A DNA stretch of 64,000 nt from Cladocopium goreaui (GCA_947184155.2 CAMXCT020000368.1:102001-166000), one strand, 5' to 3'; shown: positions 18,691-28,756, counted from the first letter of the stretch. The notes: generated by a model not told the origin, from the sequence alone. A program made the numbers and translations.

Positions 18691-19216
18691 AGCCCAGAGC
18701 TGATGTTCATTGTTGGTCCCCTACCATTGGAGAGTCGACCCTTGCAAAGAAGCTCGACTCAACTTCGTCTTTCCTAGATCTTTATTTTTGGACACTCTAA
18801 AAGGACCCCAAAAAGCATGCCCAAATTTGGGGTTGTTGTTATATTATGTTATATTCGTATCTTCTAACTTCTATCCCAGCAACATATCTACCATGAGAAA
18901 ATGTTGGTTTGAACCCCTCCCCCCATTTTGGGACCCAAATGAGCCATTAAAAGCATTCCTATCCGCCCTATCCCATCTCATTGTGCTACTTGGTTGATAG
19001 GTTTCCCATTCATATGGGTTATCACAATTCCCAAATTAGTAAAAGTCCCAACAGTATCAACAGTTCTTAACCTTTCTCAACCAGGCTATTTTCATAACGG
19101 CTCAAGTGAAAATGTTCACAACTCGGTTATATACTATATATATATATAATAGATATATTTCATCATATAATAACCATATTGACCAACATTATTTAACCGA
19201 CATCAACCAACCTTAG

Positions 19217-19425
19217 CCGTTGCGGTCTCGCTGAAATTTCCTTGGGATCCCAAGGGATGGATGATCCATCAAAGTCAGGATCCAGCGATAGCGAAAAAGG
19301 GGTAGCCCCCATGACTATGGGTGGAAACCAACAAAAAATATACCCGGCCTGGTAATGACTAACAGTTTGCTATTGAAGCCATGGCCCATAGAAATAGTGG
19401 ATTTACCAATTGAAAATGGTGATTT

Positions 19426-19457
<32 letters not shown>

Positions 19458-19869
19458 CAATACTACTTGTACCTATATATTAATGGTGATGACTGGGGGA
19501 TGGTTGGATGGTTTATGGTTGTTTTACCGACATCATTATTAGAACAAGCAAGTTCCATCGCTTACCCATCTCGCTGTGACCGAAGAAAAATTATACCGTT
19601 CAGTGAGTATCACATGAATAGACGAGTAAAATTGCTTGGACACATATTAAGAAGCAACGGCAACGACCCTATGAGGCAAATTTCCTTTCTACCTGATTCT
19701 GCGCACAGAGCTGAATACGGAACCAAGCGAGTTGGAAAGCCTCGTCAAAATTGGCTGCATCATACCAAAAAGTATGTTTATGAAAACATATTAGGGCATT
19801 ATGATTATGGTGAGACTCACATGAACGATCAAAGGGTGTATGAAGCAGCCGTAAGCAGACAGTTTTAGC
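19217..19869 (+). CDS. Chimeric coding segment: host exon, family A intron, exon, then LINE C-terminal tail in frame
   Basis: Exon 1 (19217-19351; acceptor CCAACCTTAG|C) reads CGLAEISLGSQGMDDPSK...SSDSEKGVAPMTMGGNQ...YPA with very strong GNN bias and ends CCGGCCTG|GTAATG in the left TIR of a family A element. The right TIR gives CCAGAG|GG at 19453. The joined frame (phase 2) reads WVQYYLYLYINGDDWGMVG...WFMVVLP and then runs without a stop into a LINE tail (SRCDRRKIIPFSEYHMNRR...VKLLGHILRSNGNDPMRQ) to TAG 19866-19868. The first part is of unknown function. The fusion may be an insertion into the gene's exon or 3' end. Confidence 0.5.
19343..19455. mobile_element. Family A element acting as an intron
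   Basis: TACCCGGCCTG|GTAATGACTAAC...GCAAACTGTTAGTTTACCAGAG|GGTA. The left TIR is the CCCGGCCTGG subtype, also found at 28272 and 48181. Intron 19352-19453 is 102 bp. Confidence 0.8.
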
Positions 19870-19915
19870 GTTCAGTCTCTTGCTGCGCCAACGCCTCGCA
19901 GCTCAATCGCGCTAT
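19530..19915 (+). mobile_element. 5'-truncated LINE (non-LTR retrotransposon) 3' fragment
   Basis: The encoded RRVKLLGHILR..(N)DPMRQ..F..........R.GKPRQNWL is the conserved segment after the reverse transcriptase domain in many LINEs (RRL.LLGH..R......R.GRPR..W). The following CTTGCTGCGCCAACGCCTCG may be the LINE 3' end. No RT or endonuclease domain is present, so the copy is dead on arrival. Confidence 0.7.
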
Positions 19916-20019
19916 AGGTGGTGCCTCCTCCCTCATGATGTTGGTTGGTTGAGACGGATATTTATTCAATGACAATACGGGATTTGCCATGGTGAAATAT
20001 GCATATATATTTATGGAAA

Positions 20020-20216
20020 GCCCCAAATACAACACTAGTTATTATCCCATCAAAATCCACGTTCATTCCTGGGATTTCCCATAAATTCCTAATGTGGTTA
20101 AATCAATAATAAACTATCCATTTGGGAATGATTTATACCACGTATAAAAGCGGAAATTTGGGGGATGGTTTATTATTGTTTTAACCACATTTAATCAATT
20201 TATGGAAACCCCCAAC
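20020..20216. repeat. Imperfect inverted repeat around TTTATGGAAACCCCC
   Basis: TTATGGAAAGCCCC at the left; GATTTCCCATAAATTCCTAA...TGTGGTTAAATCAATAATAA... pairs loosely with TTATTATTGTTTTAACCAC...TTTATGGAAACCCCC. Confidence 0.4.
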
Positions 20217-20217
20217 A

Positions 20218-20899
20218 TCTCCGCACGAGGTTGATGTCATCGCCTGGCTCCCATCATACTTCCTCTTCGAATCCATGCTGGTCTCTGGCAGTTGCATTGC
20301 GCCTAGCAAGGCATTTTGTGAGATGATGATGTTGGGCAAGTTCCGGGAAAACTCATCACAATCAATGATATAGTCCTATATACGTATAACATTGATATAG
20401 CATTATATAGTACACATACATGCTAACCCGCAAAAAGATAGAAAAGTGAATCTTCACTATTTTAATGGGGCTATACCAAAAAAAACATAGATTGTGTAGA
20501 TGATGAATCACTTGCATTATTAGCCGTCACCGGAACTCATCACAATCAATGATATAGTCCTATATACGTATAACATTGATATAGCATTATATAGTACACA
20601 TACATGCTAACCCGCAAAAAGATAGAAAAGTGAATCTTCACTATTTTAATGGGGCTATACCAAAAAAAAACATAGATTGTGTAGATGATGAATCACTTGC
20701 ATTATTAGCCGTCACCGGCGATTTGGGGATTTCTCCCGCGTGGAGTTGCCAAAGGACAAAACAAATGGATAGCACGGCTTACTTCGGGGTGCATCCCAGT
20801 TAGCAAGTGGGTACTTCCCATATCAGAACCCAATGTATGGAATACCTCCACTTCTATTTTTGGATAAACCACTTTCTAAGTGGGACGCATGTCTACATG
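20218..20899 (+). CDS. Candidate three-exon segment with an intron made of a 184-bp tandem duplication
   Basis: Exon a (about 20229-20346) reads EVDVIAWLPSYFLFESML...CIAPSKAFCEMMMLGKFR. Exon b (20719-20754 or to TAG 20770) reads RFGDFSRVELPK(DKTNG). Exon c (20827-20899; acceptor CCCATATCAG|AAC) reads NPMYGIPPLLFLDKPLSK...WDACLH and ends CATG|GTGAGC in a family C-like element. Joining a to b needs removal of the duplicated DNA between two CCGG words, with a GA rather than GT start and no AG end. Joining b to c in phase 0 would use a GA donor (CCAAAG|GACAAA), a class reported for dinoflagellates. No family recognised. Confidence 0.4.
20350..20718. repeat. 184-bp direct tandem duplication
   Basis: AACTCATCACAATCAATG...ATTAGCCGTCACCGG occurs at 20350-20533 and 20534-20718, identical apart from one extra A in an A-run. 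Each unit ends in CACCGG, and the left flank also ends in CCGG. Confidence 0.95.
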
Positions 20900-21005
20900 G
20901 TGAGCCCCCCCAGTTATGTTTGTTGGTTTATAAACCCATGCCCTACAGTTACATTCCCCTAATCAACCCAACGGTTCACCGAAGTATATGCGTCAACTTT
21001 GCTAT
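20895..21005. mobile_element. Family C/M-like element, left part
   Basis: TACATGGTGAGCCCCCCCAG...TTATGTTTGTTGGTTTATAA...ATCAACCCAACGGTT, matching the left half of 60822-60962. The right TIR is lost. Confidence 0.5.
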
Positions 21006-21135
21006 CACAAATCAGTTCAACAAATGACAAATCCATCTAAATCCATCTAAATCTAAATCCATTTAAATCCACTTGAATCCATCTAAATCCCATGAAATCC
21101 TCATGTTCCCTGGTGAAACTCTACCCTTTTTTTAG

Positions 21136-21252
21136 GCCAGGTTTCGCTCTAACGGCGGCACCGAAGTCGGGGGCCGCCATGGCCATGGGGCCGAGGAACA
21201 CAGCCGCAGTCTGCGGCAGACGTCGACCGCCAAGACGCAACTGGCAGCTTAG
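21136..21252 (+). CDS. Candidate terminal exon, GC-rich
   Basis: A textbook 3' splice site, CTACCCTTTTTTTAG|G, opens a 38-codon frame (ARFRSNGGTEVGGRHGHGAE...QTSTAKTQLAA) ending TAG. A second frame (FALTAAPKSGAAMAMGPR...) is also open to TAA 21281. Phase with the upstream exon at 20899 is unresolved. Likely the 3' end of the same gene. Confidence 0.5.
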   Translation, partial: ARFRSNGGTEVGGRHGHGAEEHSRSLRQTSTAKTQLAA

Positions 21253-21546
21253 ATCACTTTGGTCATCCGTTTCTTTGTTTTAAATGGGATATAGTGGGGA
21301 TGATCATGGGATATTACTAGAATGGATCTGATTTGGAGTTTGTAGTTCTCTTAATTATTAATGGGATATAGTAAGGTAAACAGTTCGCGAATATCATCGA
21401 AGTAAATGCCAAGTTTCATAGGATTCATAGGTAGGATATTCATGGGATTTTCATAGGAGACTTAAGCATCAACAGTAGTAGCATAGTAGGGATAATAGGG
21501 GAATAGTTCATGGAATATTCATGAAATATAATGGTAATGATATAAT

Positions 21547-21655
21547 CTGATTGGTGGTTTCAAACATGAATGTTATTTTCCATTTCATATAATGGGATGT
21601 CATCCTTCCCATTGACCTTCATATTTTTCAAGATGATTATTGCACCACCAACCAG
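21547..21655. mobile_element. Family B element
   Basis: CTGATTGGTGGTTTCAAAC...TTTTTCAAGATGATTATTGC...ACCACCAACCAG. The following exon-like frame (21656-21728: VIKDGGWEIPNRRRFRSQF...) begins exactly at its CCAACCAG|. Confidence 0.75.
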
Positions 21656-21728
21656 GTGTCATCAAAGATGGCGGGTGGGAAATCCCAAATCGGCGGAGAT
21701 TTCGTTCGCAATTTCAGAACTTTGAACA
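21656..21728 (+). CDS. Candidate short exon after a family B element
   Basis: Frame GT GTC ATC AAA GAT GGC ... reads VIKDGGWEIPNRRRFRSQ...NFEH to a possible CAT|GTCACC donor. Basic and compact. No family recognised. Confidence 0.35.
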
Positions 21729-21734
21729 TGTCAC

Positions 21735-22125
21735 CCACCTATAACCTTGGTTTTGCTCAAATTTTGCCGGGAAATTCACTTTCTTTTGGGGGGTAATTTT
21801 TCGAAGATAACTGGTATTTTTTGGAGCGTCGCAAATCCAGGTGGTTGGTTGTTGGCTTGTTGAACTACCATTTTTGAGATGTTTTTCTCCAGGGTCACAG
21901 AGATGATAAATTTTTCTGGTGACGGTTCTGAGTTTGTGCCAGTTTTCTGAGGATGTTTCCGGAGCTGAAAAAAATATTTAGAACTCAGCGATAGCCATGG
22001 AGATCTTTGAAAAATGGGACCACCATGAATCCCAAGAATGGGGATCTAGGTCTACAGAAAAGGCGATTGTTGGCATGAAGAAAATAGGAATGAAATGTTT
22101 GTGTACAATCTCCACAAGCACGTGA
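21735..22125. other. No supported gene
   Basis: Mixed-composition DNA without convincing frames. Confidence 0.35.
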
Positions 22126-22159
22126 TCAACTTACATATGGAGCCGCATCACAAATCGCT

Positions 22160-22351
22160 ATGCCTGAAACAAGCAACGGGCTGTTTTGCAAGATTTGCGA
22201 AACGCAATTGAATGGGATGATATCTATAAAGTGGGTTTTGTGCAGAGTCAAGAAGCCGAAAGGGAGCAGCAAACAAACACATGAGGACTTCAAGCTTGGA
22301 CCCACCAGACGACTGAATCCAACACAGTTCTCTCCACGACTGGTTGTTTGA
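22160..22351 (+). CDS. Candidate exon with a CxxC pair
   Basis: Open frame of 63 codons: PETSNGLFCKICETQLNG...WVLCRVKKPKGSSKQTHE...RRLNPTQ. Two Cys in CKIC and a further Cys could be a small metal site, but this is speculative. ACACAG|TTC or the TGA at 22349 ends it. Confidence 0.35.
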   Translation: MPETSNGLFCKICETQLNGMISIKWVLCRVKKPKGSSKQTHEDFKLGPTRRLNPTQFSPRLVV

Positions 22352-22465
22352 ACCACTTACACTGTAGGTTTCGGTCTGCGTAGATTTCAGTTTCGTTCAC
22401 ATGTTGCTGACTTGGCAGAGGTTTCAGTCAGGCGTAGTTTGCAACATGTTTACATCAAGCTCAGA

Positions 22466-22652
22466 AGTTAGAGTGTGGAGTGTAGAGTGTAAAGTGTACA
22501 GTGTAGAGTGTGGAGTGTGGAGTGTAAAGTGTGAAGTGTGGAGTGTCTCAAGTGAGGAGTGTGGAGTGTAAAGTGCAGTGTAGAGTATGGAGTGTGGAGT
22601 CTAAAGCGTAAATTGTGGAGTGCGAAGTGTAAAGTGTAGAGTGTGGAGTGCG
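22466..22652. repeat. AGTGTGGAGTGTAAAGTGTAG minisatellite
   Basis: About 20 imperfect 8-10 bp units GAGTGTGGA / AAGTGTAGA. The minus-strand frames here are low-complexity His/Leu/Thr peptides. Confidence 0.9.
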
Positions 22653-23418
22653 GAGCTTCCCCCATAGACACGGCGACGCCACAGGAAAACCAGAGACTCG
22701 AGACGAGACACCTGGGTGCAGAAAAACACACATTTCGTAGGAGACTTCCTCCAATTTTGACATTTTCGACACGTTAGCAAAGAGGTTGGAATGTCACAAA
22801 GTGCCACGCCTGCCACGCAAAACGACATGACAACTTGCTTGGAAACCTTCGAAGAGGAGAGGTTTTGCAGCTTCCCCCATAGACACGGCGACGCCACAGG
22901 AAAACCAAAGACTCGAGACAAGACACATGGATGCAGCAAAACACACATTTCGTACGAGACTTCCTCCAATTTTGACATTTTCGACACGTTAGCAAAGAGG
23001 TTGGAATGTCACAAAGTGCCACGCCTGCCACGCAAAACGACATGACAACTTGCTTGGAAACCTTCGAAGAGGAGAGGTTTTGCAGCTTCCCCCATAGACA
23101 CGGCGGCGCCACAGGAAAACCAGAGACTCGAGACAAGACACGTAGGAACATCAAAACCAGCATTTCGTGCGAGACTTCCTCCAATTTTCACAGTTTGAAA
23201 CATGCCGAAAGGACATGTTTTGCAGCTTCCCCCATAGACACGGCGAAGCCACCAGAAAACCAGTAACCCGAGACGAGACAGGTGGGAGCACCAAGACGAG
23301 CATTTCGTGCGAGACTTCTTCCAATTGTCACACTTTGTAGCTTCAAAATCGACGTTTTCCTACGAGTTTTCGTAGGAACATCCAAATTTTGTTTCGTGCG
23401 AGGCTTCCGTCAATTTTC
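22653..23418. repeat. 214-bp tandem array (about 3.5 units)
   Basis: CTTCCCCCATAGACACGG recurs at about 22658, 22871, 23086 and 23226 (spacing 213, 215 and 140). Each full unit holds GTGCCACGCCTGCCACGC. The last unit is shortened. The overlapping 80-136 codon frames are repeat artefacts. Confidence 0.9.
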
Positions 23419-23765
23419 AGCACATGTCAGAAAATGCCACGCCTGCCACGGAATTTGCAACTTGTGGCCACTGCCAATGCGATTTGCAAAAAACACTCAA
23501 CACGACACGTCTAAAGTGCTGCGCCTGCCACGAAAAATGACGATGGACACGTCCAAAGTGCTGCGCCTGCCACGAAAACTGCAACGCATCTTCTGAAAAC
23601 GTCGCAAAAGTATTGCACCTGCCACACAAAACAACTTTCGACACGTTACAAAACACATCTGAATGTCACGAAGTGCCACGCTTGCCACGCGAAACGAAGC
23701 AACGAGACGTTTGAAACCTCCAAAAATGACCACCTCTGCAAAACTTACCATAGGCACGGCCATAT
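23419..23765. repeat. Degenerate repeats of the TGCCACGCCTGCCACG core
   Basis: The word GCGCCTGCCACGAAAA or a close variant occurs at about 23432, 23520, 23559, 23608 and 23670 at irregular spacing. Confidence 0.8.
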
Positions 23766-23890
23766 AGCAATCGCGCGAACGGTTGCGGATGGGTGCAGAC
23801 GCTAACGCAACGTCGAGCTTAACACACCCTCAACCTCCAGACCCCCAGAGTGAAACGGGAACCCTTGCTACGCATTCGGGAAAAATGCAG

Positions 23891-24244
23891 TTAGAATTTA
23901 AACAGTGTTGAAATCAAATTGCATCCAAGGCTTTGAACGGGTGGCATCAAGAGGTTGTTGGCGACTTGAGCCAGCGCTTGGCCTCTTTGGAGGAACGCCG
24001 GACATCTGAGAGTGTCGATCCACTTGTCATGGTCGTGGCACATCAACTTGGAACAGCGCAAATTCGTTCCCACGCAGCACGTGTGGAAATTGTTGACACC
24101 TGAGCCACCCACAGGTAAATGACTGGAGTCCTCAAGCGGACTGGCTGTTGTCAGCAGGTTGTGTGGATGATTAGCCACTGAACGAAACATCTCCAGAGCG
24201 ATTTGGAGAGACTCTAGATGGACCAGGTCCTGGTGTGGCCTCAT
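23891..24244 (-). CDS. Candidate coding segment, 117 codons
   Basis: Minus-strand frame from ATG 24244: LVHLESLQIALEMFRSV...SKLMCHDHDKWIDTLRCP...GQALAQVANNLLMPPVQS, ending TAA 23891. Balanced composition with His/Cys. A second minus frame at 24290-24180 (LLVPSAPMNLEITPDEATP...) also looks coding, so there may be a frameshift or intron. Function unknown. Confidence 0.4.
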   Translation of the reverse strand: MRPHQDLVHLESLQIALEMFRSVANHPHNLLTTASPLEDSSHLPVGGSGVNNFHTCCVGTNLRCSKLMCHDHDKWIDTLRCPAFLQRGQALAQVANNLLMPPVQSLGCNLISTLFKF

Positions 24245-24313
24245 CAGGTGTGATTTCCAAATTCATTGGAGCACTGGGAACCAGAAGCCCAGCTTCAGCC
24301 ACTTTTTAGAAGC

Positions 24314-24338
24314 CTGTGCAGGATTTCTTCCATCCACC
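24314..24338. mobile_element. Family F right-end remnant
   Basis: CTGTGCAGGATTTCTTCC...ATCCACC with no partner nearby. Confidence 0.5.
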
Positions 24339-24485
24339 TTTTTTGTTTTTTTCTGGAACCAACATTATATTTCAAGATCATAATAGGCAGCCAAGTTCCA
24401 AAAGACAAGTGGACGGGTTTCTGGACGTTGAGAGAATTTTGACAACCATGATGACAAACAGATGTCTTACCAAATTTGAGTAGGG

Positions 24486-24590
24486 ACTGTCTGAAAATAA
24501 GGTGCACAAAATCCACTGGTTCAGAGTTCTTGTCCTATCAAAATCATCTTTGTGCGGGTTTTTACCCGATTTTTGGACACACCCACCAAT
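24486..24590. mobile_element. Family D element, diverged
   Basis: GACTGTCTGAAAATAAGG at the left and CGATTTTTGGACACACCC at the right, about 105 bp. Confidence 0.45.
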
Positions 24591-24667
24591 CATAGGAAGA
24601 TATGTATAGGATTTTATAGGTGTTCAGCGCGCTTGGGGTATTTGATGGTCTTGTATGTTTTCCAGTG

Positions 24668-24765
24668 CAACAATGGTGGGGAAACTGGGGGGTCGGATCG
24701 TAGGAATGCCAGGAATATTGATGAATGTAGAGCAAAGACAAGCAAGACGGGAATATCGCGTTGAA
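24668..24765 (+). CDS. Candidate terminal exon
   Basis: Acceptor TGTTTTCCAG|TGC, frame CNNGGETGGSDRRNARNI...DECRAKTSKTGISR and TGA. Hydrophilic, no family recognised. A second frame (MVGKLGGRIVGMPGILMN...) is also open. Confidence 0.35.
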
Positions 24766-24889
24766 AGGGTTCATGTGTTTTTTATATTCAAGGGAATATT
24801 TGAATATCATTTACACTTATACTGTCATAACAGCTAGATCTCTATGAGTGGAGAAAAAACGAACCAAGAATCTAACCGAACCTGTCTAG

Positions 24890-24933
24890 AATATATATAT
24901 ATATGTATATTGTGTATATATATGTATATATAT

Positions 24934-24983
<50 letters not shown>

Positions 24984-25078
24984 TGCATTATACAGTATAT
25001 AAATTTAGATTTTATATATTAATGTAAGTTTGGCGCTGGTAAATAACATAGATATATGCATATATATATATATTGTGT
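24890..25078. repeat. (TA)n and (GATA)n microsatellites
   Basis: ATATATATGTATAT blocks, then GATA x about 11 (24937-24980), then further TA-rich DNA. Confidence 0.95.
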
Positions 25079-25104
25079 CAATTACTTCATATATACTGTA
25101 TGTA

Positions 25105-25538
25105 TGCCAGAAATGCTGACGAGTATCCGTGTTTCGAGTATAAACATTAAACCTGTCGACCATCACCAGGCTCCATCACTTCAGGTAAGATTGGAGCAGT
25201 TAGATAAACAGCATTTGCAAGTTTTGTGGACAACGGATGTAGTGTGTTCAGTTCCAAGATTGATGTTTTCCAGTTTTGCGGCGTTCTTTTTGGGGGAACA
25301 AACTTTTCATAGAACAAGTATAAGTATCGCATTGAGAGGGTTGGAACAACTGACCCTCAAGGTTTGTTACTGTAGCTTCAGGAAGGCAATGCCAGTGATT
25401 GGTTCAAACTTTATCATATACCCTGCTTGCAGACATAACTGCAATGATTCTTGCAACTTTGCCGAGGCATTGCACGGAATGTGCATGCTGCATTGGTTCA
25501 AGCTAGATAGTGCCTTGTCCTTCAAGACGCTTCGCTAG
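25105..25538 (+). CDS. Longest non-repetitive plus-strand frame, unknown protein
   Basis: Open from before 25105 to TAG 25536: LTSIRVSSINIKPVDHHQ...VRLEQLDKQHLQVLWTTD...RLMFSSFAAFFLGEQTF...GLEQLTLKVCYCSFRKAM...NFAEALHGMCMLHWFKLD. A consensus donor CACTTCAG|GTAAGATTG sits inside it at 25182, so the true exon may end there and the rest may be a second exon. No known domain. Confidence 0.4.
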
Positions 25539-25539
25539 T

Positions 25540-26311
25540 TGGTACCGGTGCGTTTCTTTTCATGGCTGGGAAAACCCTCAAACCAAATTTGTTCTTTTCC
25601 ATTGCCATGTTTGATTGCCAGATGGTACATGTGACACGATGGATCCCTAAGAATGAGCGCAGAATGAGAGATGGGGCACTTGTGAGTACATTCAAACATA
25701 ATAAATCATATATGATGGTACGTACTGTGTGAATCTACATCGATTTGACCCATAGAATTCAGGATGAGATATTCAGTAGTAAAGGTTTTCGGTCATATGT
25801 GGTGTTCTGGTCATTTGGAACCGGCCAAGATGGGTCGAAAAGATAAACGGAAGAGCACAGGAAAGGTAGACCGGCAACACAAATGGAGATGCAACTAGCA
25901 ACATTGACAGGTAAACAAGCATGTAAGCCATTTTTGTGATGGACATGGTTCACGAGCAACATGAAAGGAATTCATTCAATAGAACGATAAACTTACATGT
26001 TTCATGCTTTACATTCAGGTACCTTAGACTAGAAACCATGATATCACAATTTGAATTTCTACTGCTTGCTTCATGGGCTCCAAAACAGCAGTACTGCTTT
26101 TGAAAATCATGGTTTAAATGTTTGTGTCTGAAAATAGGGATAAAGCACCCGTACAAGCCCCAACATTGCCATTTTAATACAGATAAGTATGCTTAACCAT
26201 CAAATTAACCATCACATTAACCATCAAAAATACCATCAAATTAACACTAACATTGCCATTTTAATAGATTGACTTGTTAACCATCAAATTTGAGTGGTTA
26301 CTGCGCTATTT
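25540..26311. other. No supported gene
   Basis: Two minus-strand frames of 67-68 codons occur without codon bias. A D-family end (TTTGTGTCTGAAAATAGGG) is at 26123. AAATTAACCATCACATTAACC repeats at 26200-26290. Confidence 0.4.
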
Positions 26312-26414
26312 TGAGCCATCCCGATGGATTCCGCACGGCGTCAGACGCAGGTGTCGTTGGTGGAATGTTCAAGCAGCTTCAGTTGACCCTGGTGGACAAC
26401 AAAGTGATCTTCAG
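26312..26414 (+). CDS. Candidate internal exon
   Basis: Frame HPDGFRTASDAGVVGGMF...KQLQLTLVDNKVIFR with strong GNN bias, donor ATCTTCAG|GTCAGATG. Left end ATTTTGAG|C is a plausible acceptor. No recognised family. Confidence 0.45.
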
Positions 26415-26743
26415 GTCAGATGTTGGGATGTTTGGGATGTTGTTTGAGTAGAATCCCATTTCCACATGCAAAAAATGCATGCGATATGTTCCTACATGTG
26501 TTTTTCCTATAGGGAAAACTATTGGTAAATATTCCAGCGCAAAACATGCGGGTTTGATTAGCCAGAACCACCAACGAGATGGATGCGTCACTTAAAGTAC
26601 ATGTATATGCGAATATCGTGTAGAAACCGAAGATTGGGAAGAGAAGAAACTAAGACTTGGATGGCATCAACCGCAGAAATGGGGGCTTACAGTACCATTT
26701 GGCTAGTACAGTATCTGCCAGTTGAGATGAGCTGCCATAGCTA

Positions 26744-26847
26744 CCCTCTGGTAAACTAACATAGCCATGGAACATCACCATGCTATTAATGGGTGAATCA
26801 ACTATTTCTATGGCCATTTTCAATAGCTACGTTTGTTTACCAGAGGG
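26744..26847. mobile_element. Family A element
   Basis: TA-CCCTCTGGTAAACTAACATAGCC...GCTACGTTTGTTTACCAGAGGG-TA. Confidence 0.85.
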
Positions 26848-26868
26848 TATGTTTTGTTTACCAGAGGC

Positions 26869-26960
26869 ATTTGGATTATGGTTCCATTCAGTTGGGGATT
26901 TCATCATCCCAACTGACGAAGTCCATCATTTTTCAGAGGGGTAGGTATACCACCAAGCAG
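26869..26960. mobile_element. Family B element, 5'-truncated
   Basis: GCATTTGGATTATGGTTCC...GGGGATTTCATCATCCC...GGGGTAGGTATACCACCAAGCAG. The left TIR is missing next to the family A copy. Confidence 0.65.
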
Positions 26961-27067
26961 TTATATAGTTATTAACCACCATTAACCATATAATAACCAT
27001 ATATTAACCATTAACAGTATATTAGCCATCATTTATCAACCACCAAGCAGCTAAAAAAAGCGCAGCG

Positions 27068-27630
27068 TTGTTTCTTTCCTTTATTGACCTGGTAAACCTG
27101 GTAGAAGTTTTGGCGAAAAATGGACCAGGTAACTACCTGCCGAAACCCTCATCCCAGCATCCTTCGAAACACTGCGAACATGTTTACCATGTTACCCTCT
27201 GGTTATTTGTTACAGGAATTGCTGTGGAACATGACCATGACCCACTTAGTTTTATAGATTATGATTTGTGATTATGATGATTTAGCTACTAAACATGGTG
27301 ATTTTCGAGTTTAGCAACACAAATAACCAGCGGGTTCAGCCCATTGTTGGACCTAGTTGGGCTTCCATACCCAGCCGCAGGATCCGCCATGGAGGTTATA
27401 CTGGTTTTGCTGGGGGAATTCTGGCCATCTTTGACATTGGAGGGTAGCCAAAGTTCTTTGGGGCCCACCAGGTCACCCTCTGGTAAACAAACATAGCTAT
27501 TGAAAATGGCCAAAGAAATAGTTGATGTTTACACTTAAAAAAATGTGATTTTCCATAGCTATGTTAGTTTACCAGAGGGTATATTTGCTGGTTTATATAT
27601 GAACCATAGATTCATAACCCATCGATTCAT
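27068..27630 (+). CDS. Candidate exons joined by two family A elements
   Basis: Exon 1 (27068-27201) reads FLSFIDLVNLVEVLAKNG...YLPKPSSQHPSKHCEHVY...TL and ends TTACCCTCTG|GTTATT. After the first A element (to about 27333) the phase-2 frame is WVQPIVGPSWASIPSRRI...GGYTGFAGGILAIFDIGG if the 3' cut is at CCAGCG|GG (CG where other copies have AG), or CGFSPLLDLVGLPYPAAG... if it is at ATAACCAG|C. A second A element (27476-27579) would join ...HQVTLW to VYLLVYI and stop. FLSFIDLV resembles an S3-type helix start, but this is not enough for a call. Confidence 0.35.
27191..27333. mobile_element. Family A element, expanded interior
   Basis: TTACCCTCTGGTTATTTGTT...GATTTTCGAGTTTAGCAAC...ACAAATAACCAGCGGG, 143 bp. 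Confidence 0.6.
27476..27579. mobile_element. Family A element
   Basis: CACCCTCTGGTAAACAAACATAGC...GATTTTCCATAGCTATGTTAGTTTACCAGAGGG-TA. Confidence 0.85.
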
Positions 27631-28080
27631 ATGTATATATATATGTATATAATTATATATATAAACCCACCAGTTCATAACCCACCAGGTTATAAAGTTT
27701 ATATATGAACCCACTTTACCATAGATTCATCTTTCGTAACCCTATCCCTATGTCCGCTGTAAATCAGCCGGATCTTACAGACTTGTAACCCTGAAAACGT
27801 TTTTTGTTTTATGGGATTTGAACTCCTATAACCAACTAGGGTTTAAATTTTAAACATAATTATATATATACAGTATATATTATTTATAATATATATTATT
27901 TATAATATATATATATGTTATATTATATATTATATATTATATATCATATATTTATTTGTTTATTTATTATATATTATTTATTATTATATATATATATAAT
28001 ATATTATATATTATAATCTATATATTATATATATTAAATATATTATATATACTATATATACTATATATATACATATCATG
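27600..28080. repeat. AT-rich low complexity, (TA)n and TTATATATTA repeats
   Basis: GAACCCAC/CATAGATTCATAACCC repeats at 27596-27740, then dense TA/TATTATA tracts at 27855-28075. Confidence 0.9.
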
Positions 28081-28119
28081 ATAAGCCACTTATAACTGTT
28101 AAGGACCATTTTATTCTAG

Positions 28120-28280
28120 TCATTTGAGTTTCCATGTTCCATTTGGAGGATGTCGATGATTTTCGCCACAACTTTGTGGCTCCTGGGCTCGATCCTCATG
28201 TACTATGCGGAGAGAGATAATCCCGCCGAAGGCAGGGTGGCTGGCTGCAGTAAAGAGAAAGTCACTGGTTACCCGGCCTG
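28120..28280 (+). CDS. K+-channel-like S5/turret exon
   Basis: Acceptor TTTTATTCTAG|TCA, frame SFEFPCSIWRMSMIFATT...LWLLGSILMYYAERDNPAEG...KEKVTGYPA, ending CCGGCCTG|GTAAACG in a family A left TIR (phase 2). The hydrophobic stretch followed by M.Y.AE.DNP is what the S5 helix and outer turret of voltage-gated K+ channels look like (compare the S5-turret junction YFAE in Kv channels). This is family inference; the selectivity filter is not in this exon. Either part of the same gene as the S6 exon at 36985 or of a related copy. Terminal exons of other candidates lie between. Confidence 0.45.
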
Positions 28281-28480
28281 GTAAACGTTTACGTTTAACT
28301 GACTGGAAAATATCACCATGCGATTTTCATGGGTAAATCAACTATTTAATGGGGAATAAACCATGATATAAGATCATACTGTTTGGCGGTTTGGAACATG
28401 GCTTTTATTTTTCCCAATAATTGGGATGATGATCCAATCTGACTTTAATATTTTTCAGGCGGGTTGAAACCACCAATTAG
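28250..28480. mobile_element. Composite of a family A left part and a family B element, duplicated at 48163-48378
   Basis: GAGAAAGTCACTGGTTACCC...GGCCTGGTAAACG...AACTATTTAATGGGGAATAA...AGATCATACTG, then a B element (CTGTTTGGCGGTTTGGAAC...ACCACCAATTAG). The same order and sequence occur at 48163-48378. Confidence 0.75.
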
Positions 28481-28756
28481 TATTATGGTGATATTGATGG
28501 ATTTTAAATGATTTTTAACTGTTGTTTGTTTGATATATTCCATTGACATGTGATGTTGGCATATTCCATTATGTGGATATGGATTATCATTATTGATATG
28601 GATTCCATTGCAGATGACATGGGGAATGATACCCATTATGGGGGTATTGATAAATGGATTTTACCAATTTTATTCGTCAAATATTCATGCCATTGACATG
28701 TGATTTTAAGCATTATTGGGATATTCATTTATAATGGATCAGAATCGATAAACATT

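Noticed and set aside
22468..23763. Overlapping 73-136 codon frames on both strands
   Set aside because: Products of the minisatellite and the 214-bp array.
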